Shown here: positions 6,338-8,565 of the stretch, in pieces | Layout of the letters: each line of letters opens with the position of its first letter | Numbering within the stretch: the stretch's first letter is position 1 | NCBI GenBank assembly: GCA_007129525.1 | Contig: SKVI01000069.1 | Span: 1-8,565 of the forward strand | Length of the DNA: 8,565 bases | Reading direction: 5' to 3' | From: Gemmatimonadota bacterium | Lineage (GTDB): Bacteria > Gemmatimonadota > Gemmatimonadetes > Longimicrobiales > Gaopeijiaceae | Translations under genes and position numbers: made by a program | The notes under the pieces: model-generated | Told to the model about the DNA's origin: nothing | The model's input: the letters and a program-made list of their open reading frames with translations, nothing else | Databases searched by the model: none

Positions 6338-7423
6338 GCTGTCACGGACCTGCGGGAGGGGTGCCGCTTCCTCCCGGGGAAGGGAGTTGAGGCATACCGT
6401 CCCCTTCTTCGGGCGGCACCGACAGGGGCCGTATCGCAGGCCCACCTCGCTCTCCGCTCCGGTGATCAGGGGCTCCACCAGGTCGGCCAGCACGCTGATG
6501 AAGCGGGGCGCGTTGTGGGGGACGGGTACCCGGTGGAAGGCCAGCCCCCGCTCCTCGGCCTCCTCCCGGAGCTCGTGGTCCAGCTCGGCCAGCGTCTCGG
6601 ACTGCTCGTGCATGAAGGATACCGGATCCACCACCACCGTGTCGGCCTCGACCTCCTCGATGACCGCCTCCACGTCGGGCTGGGTCCACTCCACTCCGCG
6701 GTTGGCGTGGTTCTGGTAGCCGATGACGTAGTTGTCCACCCCCACGAGGGCCCCCAGCTCCCGGCAGAACTCCTCCACGTACTCACCGTACCCGCTCCCT
6801 TCCTCCAGGTACTTGACGGGGGTGCCGTGGGCCGAGAAAACCAGGCGGGTTCCCGGATCGTCCAGCGAGAGGCCGGCGTCCCGCACCACCTGCCGGATCC
6901 CGTCGGCCCGCAGCTCCACATAGCCGGGGTGCCGGTGCCAGCCGGTGATGCCCGTGAGCTCCACCTCGTCCCAGCCCACCTCGTCGATTGCCGCCTGCAC
7001 CTCGTCCAGGGCGGCCACGTTGGTGGAATGACCGCAGAGCGGATAGATGGGAAGTCCGATGAGGCGTTCGACTCCGTCGGCCCGGGCCCGCTTCACCGTA
7101 TCGTGAATGAAGGGTGGGGTGAACTGGAAGGCCGAGTACACGTGGACCTCGTGGTCCCTCCGCAGGAGCTCCAGCCCCAGCTCCCGGGCCTGTGTGTCGG
7201 CCTGCTCGTTCAGGGGCGAGCCCCCGATTTCCTCGTATTCGGCCATGAGCCCCGGTGCCCTGCGCTCGGCCAGCTCCCGGCTCCTGGCCCGGCGCTCCCC
7301 GTCCGTCTCCTGCGGGTCCAGACGGGCGTTGGCGTAGAAGATCCGTTCCAGGAACGGGACCACCGCGTCGCGGCTGGGGGTTGCGGGCTCACCGAAGTTG
7401 AGAACCAGGATGCCGACCTTCAT
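6299..7423 (-). CDS. hemH: Ferrochelatase with a Cys-rich C-terminus
   Basis: Inserts Fe2+ into a porphyrin at the end of heme synthesis; either protoporphyrin IX or coproporphyrin III could be the substrate. It has 374 residues. Family landmarks in order: ILVLNFGEP at 5-13, IGGSPLNEQ at 66-74, LPIYPLCGHST at 124-134, VFSAHGTP at 195-202 (catalytic His199), and DPVSFMHEQSETLAELD at 266-282 (Glu276 at the conserved acidic position). The tail has Cys334, Cys336 and Cys344 (CRC, then seven residues, then C), recalling ferrochelatases that bind a [2Fe-2S] cluster; Cys130 or Cys220 could be the fourth ligand. About 30 polar residues follow, and the last 39 bases overlap the DUF3810-like gene. An AGGAG (7431-7435) lies seven bases before the ATG. 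It follows hemE on the same strand after 69 bp, so they probably form an operon, as in hemEHY of Bacillus, but no hemY-type gene follows. Confidence 0.95.
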   Translation of the reverse strand: MKVGILVLNFGEPATPSRDAVVPFLERIFYANARLDPQETDGERRARSRELAERRAPGLMAEYEEIGGSPLNEQADTQARELGLELLRRDHEVHVYSAFQFTPPFIHDTVKRARADGVERLIGLPIYPLCGHSTNVAALDEVQAAIDEVGWDEVELTGITGWHRHPGYVELRADGIRQVVRDAGLSLDDPGTRLVFSAHGTPVKYLEEGSGYGEYVEEFCRELGALVGVDNYVIGYQNHANRGVEWTQPDVEAVIEEVEADTVVVDPVSFMHEQSETLAELDHELREEAEERGLAFHRVPVPHNAPRFISVLADLVEPLITGAESEVGLRYGPCRCRPKKGTVCLNSLPREEAAPLPQVRDSSGEPAGLRMGDG

Positions 7424-7430
7424 GCGTGCG

Positions 7431-7435
7431 CTCCT
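7431..7435 (-). promoter_or_regulatory. Ribosome binding site of hemH
   Basis: The minus strand reads AGGAG seven bases before the hemH ATG. The 69-bp hemE-hemH gap also holds an AT-rich patch (7459-7469) but no promoter pair that I could support, consistent with readthrough from hemE. Confidence 0.7.
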
Positions 7436-7492
7436 GCGTGGGGGAGGGAAGTGGCTTGTAGAAAATTCACGGCTGCGTTCGCGCGGGCCCGG

Positions 7493-8539
7493 TCAGCCGG
7501 CGCTTTCGCCCCGGAGCTCCTCCAGGTCCACCGAGTGGACGAAATCCACCACGGCTCTGACCACCTCGTGGTCGGTCTGGGGAAGGAGCCCGTGGCCCAC
7601 ATTGAAAATATGTCCGGGCCTCCCGCCCACCGCCCGCAGGATCTCGGCGCTCCGGGCCAAGGCGACCTCCCTACCCGCCAACAGCGAGACGGGATCCAGG
7701 TTCCCCTGGATGCCCCGGTGCCGGCCCACCGTCTTCCATCCTTCGTCGATGTCCACCCGCCAGTCCAGCCCGATGACGTCGCCGCCGGCCTCGGCCAGCA
7801 GCGGCAGGAGGGAGGGGTTGCCGGTGGCGAAGTTGATGGTGGGGATCTCGTGCTCCCGGAGCCCCTGGAGGATCCGCCGCGTGTAGGGAAGCACCGAACG
7901 GCGGTAGTCCGCCGGGCTCAGGCTTCCGGCCCACGAATCGAAGATCTGGATCACCGACGCACCGGCTTCGAACTGGGCCCTTCCGAAGCGGATGAGCTGT
8001 TCGGACCAGTACGACATGAGCTCGTCCCACAACTTCGGTTCGCGCCACATGAAGGCCTTCGTTCCGGCCCGCTCCCGACTCCGGGGCGACTCCACCATGT
8101 AGGTCATGAGGGTGAAGGGCGCGCCGATGAATCCCAGAATCGGCACGTCCAGGCGTCGACGGAGGATCTTCAGCGTCTCCATGACGAAGTCCAGCGTCTC
8201 GGCGGGCTCAAAGGGCTCGAGAGATCGGATGGCCTTCTTCGTGTCGTAGGGATGCGGAAGCACGGGCCCCAGACCCTTCTCGATCTTCACGTCGATGCCC
8301 GCTCCCACGAACGCGGTGGAGATATCGGCGTAGAGGACGGCCCCGTCCACGGGGAAGTACTCCAGGGGGAGCATGGTGATCTCGGCCGCCAGCTCCGGGT
8401 CCCGGGTCACCTCCAGGAGGTCCCGGTCGCCCTTCAGGTCGTGGTAGCGGGGCAGCGATCGGCCGGCCTGACGCATGAACCACACCGGGGTGGTGGTCAG
8501 GGGCTCGCCGCGGACGGCACGGAGGAGTCGGTCGTTCAT
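7493..8539 (-). CDS. hemE: Uroporphyrinogen decarboxylase
   Basis: Cytoplasmic, cofactor-free enzyme that decarboxylates the four acetate side chains of uroporphyrinogen III to give coproporphyrinogen III. The 348 residues are a normal full length. Signatures and catalytic residues are present: PVWFMRQAGRSLPRY at 18-32 (Arg23, Arg27), Asp72 in LYADIS, GFIGAPFTLMTYMVE at 136-150 (Tyr147), IFDSWAG at 199-205 (Ser202), GNLDP at 279-283 and FNVGHGLLPQTD at 312-323 (His316). Their offsets from the human enzyme (Arg37, Arg41, Asp86, Tyr164, Ser219, His339) are consistent. The ATG at 8539 begins the expected MNDRLLRA; only 26 bases upstream are visible, without a clear Shine-Dalgarno sequence or promoter. 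First gene of the visible heme pair; anything upstream is outside the window. Confidence 0.97.
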   Translation of the reverse strand: MNDRLLRAVRGEPLTTTPVWFMRQAGRSLPRYHDLKGDRDLLEVTRDPELAAEITMLPLEYFPVDGAVLYADISTAFVGAGIDVKIEKGLGPVLPHPYDTKKAIRSLEPFEPAETLDFVMETLKILRRRLDVPILGFIGAPFTLMTYMVESPRSRERAGTKAFMWREPKLWDELMSYWSEQLIRFGRAQFEAGASVIQIFDSWAGSLSPADYRRSVLPYTRRILQGLREHEIPTINFATGNPSLLPLLAEAGGDVIGLDWRVDIDEGWKTVGRHRGIQGNLDPVSLLAGREVALARSAEILRAVGGRPGHIFNVGHGLLPQTDHEVVRAVVDFVHSVDLEELRGESAG

Positions 8540-8565
8540 CGAGGCAAGGGCGCTGGCTGGGAGTC

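Noticed and set aside
6367..6382. Hairpin CTTCC...GGAAG near the hemH 3' end, considered as a terminator
   Set aside because: It lies inside hemH coding sequence, has a short stem and no T-run on either strand.
7457..7485. AT-rich patch with TCTACA (minus strand) between hemE and hemH, considered as an internal promoter
   Set aside because: Only a 3 of 6 match to the -10 consensus and the expected -35 position is alternating C and G.

Overview
The window is about 8.6 kb of GC-rich bacterial chromosome, densely coded, with no mobile element, RNA gene or CRISPR array that I can see. Seven protein genes are present, one of them cut by the left edge. The high GC, the abundance of exported peptidases and hydrolases, and the style of the heme enzymes would fit Gemmatimonadota or a similar environmental diderm lineage. 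That placement is an impression from protein style and base composition; no phylogenetic marker was tested.

Layout, left to right: (1) the N-terminal half of a minus-strand L-glutamate gamma-semialdehyde (P5C) dehydrogenase, running off the left edge; (2) a divergently transcribed, exported beta-lactamase-fold serine hydrolase, preceded by a readable sigma70-type promoter; (3) a minus-strand M28 zinc exopeptidase whose 3' end overlaps that of gene 2; (4) a 188-bp divergent spacer; (5) a plus-strand pair made of an exported M24 Xaa-Pro-type aminopeptidase and a DUF3810-like membrane protein with an HExxH site, whose start lies inside the end of the M24 gene; (6) a minus-strand heme pair, hemE then hemH, with the hemH 3' end overlapping the DUF3810 gene. 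The four intergenic gaps are all short (171, 188, 69 and 26 bp).

Two functional themes emerge. The first is breakdown of extracytoplasmic peptides: three predicted exported or membrane-anchored hydrolases and a membrane metalloprotease-like protein lie beside a proline/glutamate catabolic enzyme. The Xaa-Pro aminopeptidase and the P5C dehydrogenase could act in one route from proline-containing peptides to glutamate, but no shared operon links them. The second is late heme synthesis: uroporphyrinogen decarboxylase followed by a ferrochelatase with a Cys-rich C-terminus that may carry a [2Fe-2S] cluster.

Most of the window looks like ordinary chromosome. The points most worth a second look are the ferrochelatase cysteine motif, the M24/DUF3810 translational overlap, the near-perfect tandem repeat in front of the P5C dehydrogenase, and two tail-to-tail gene overlaps with no visible terminators.
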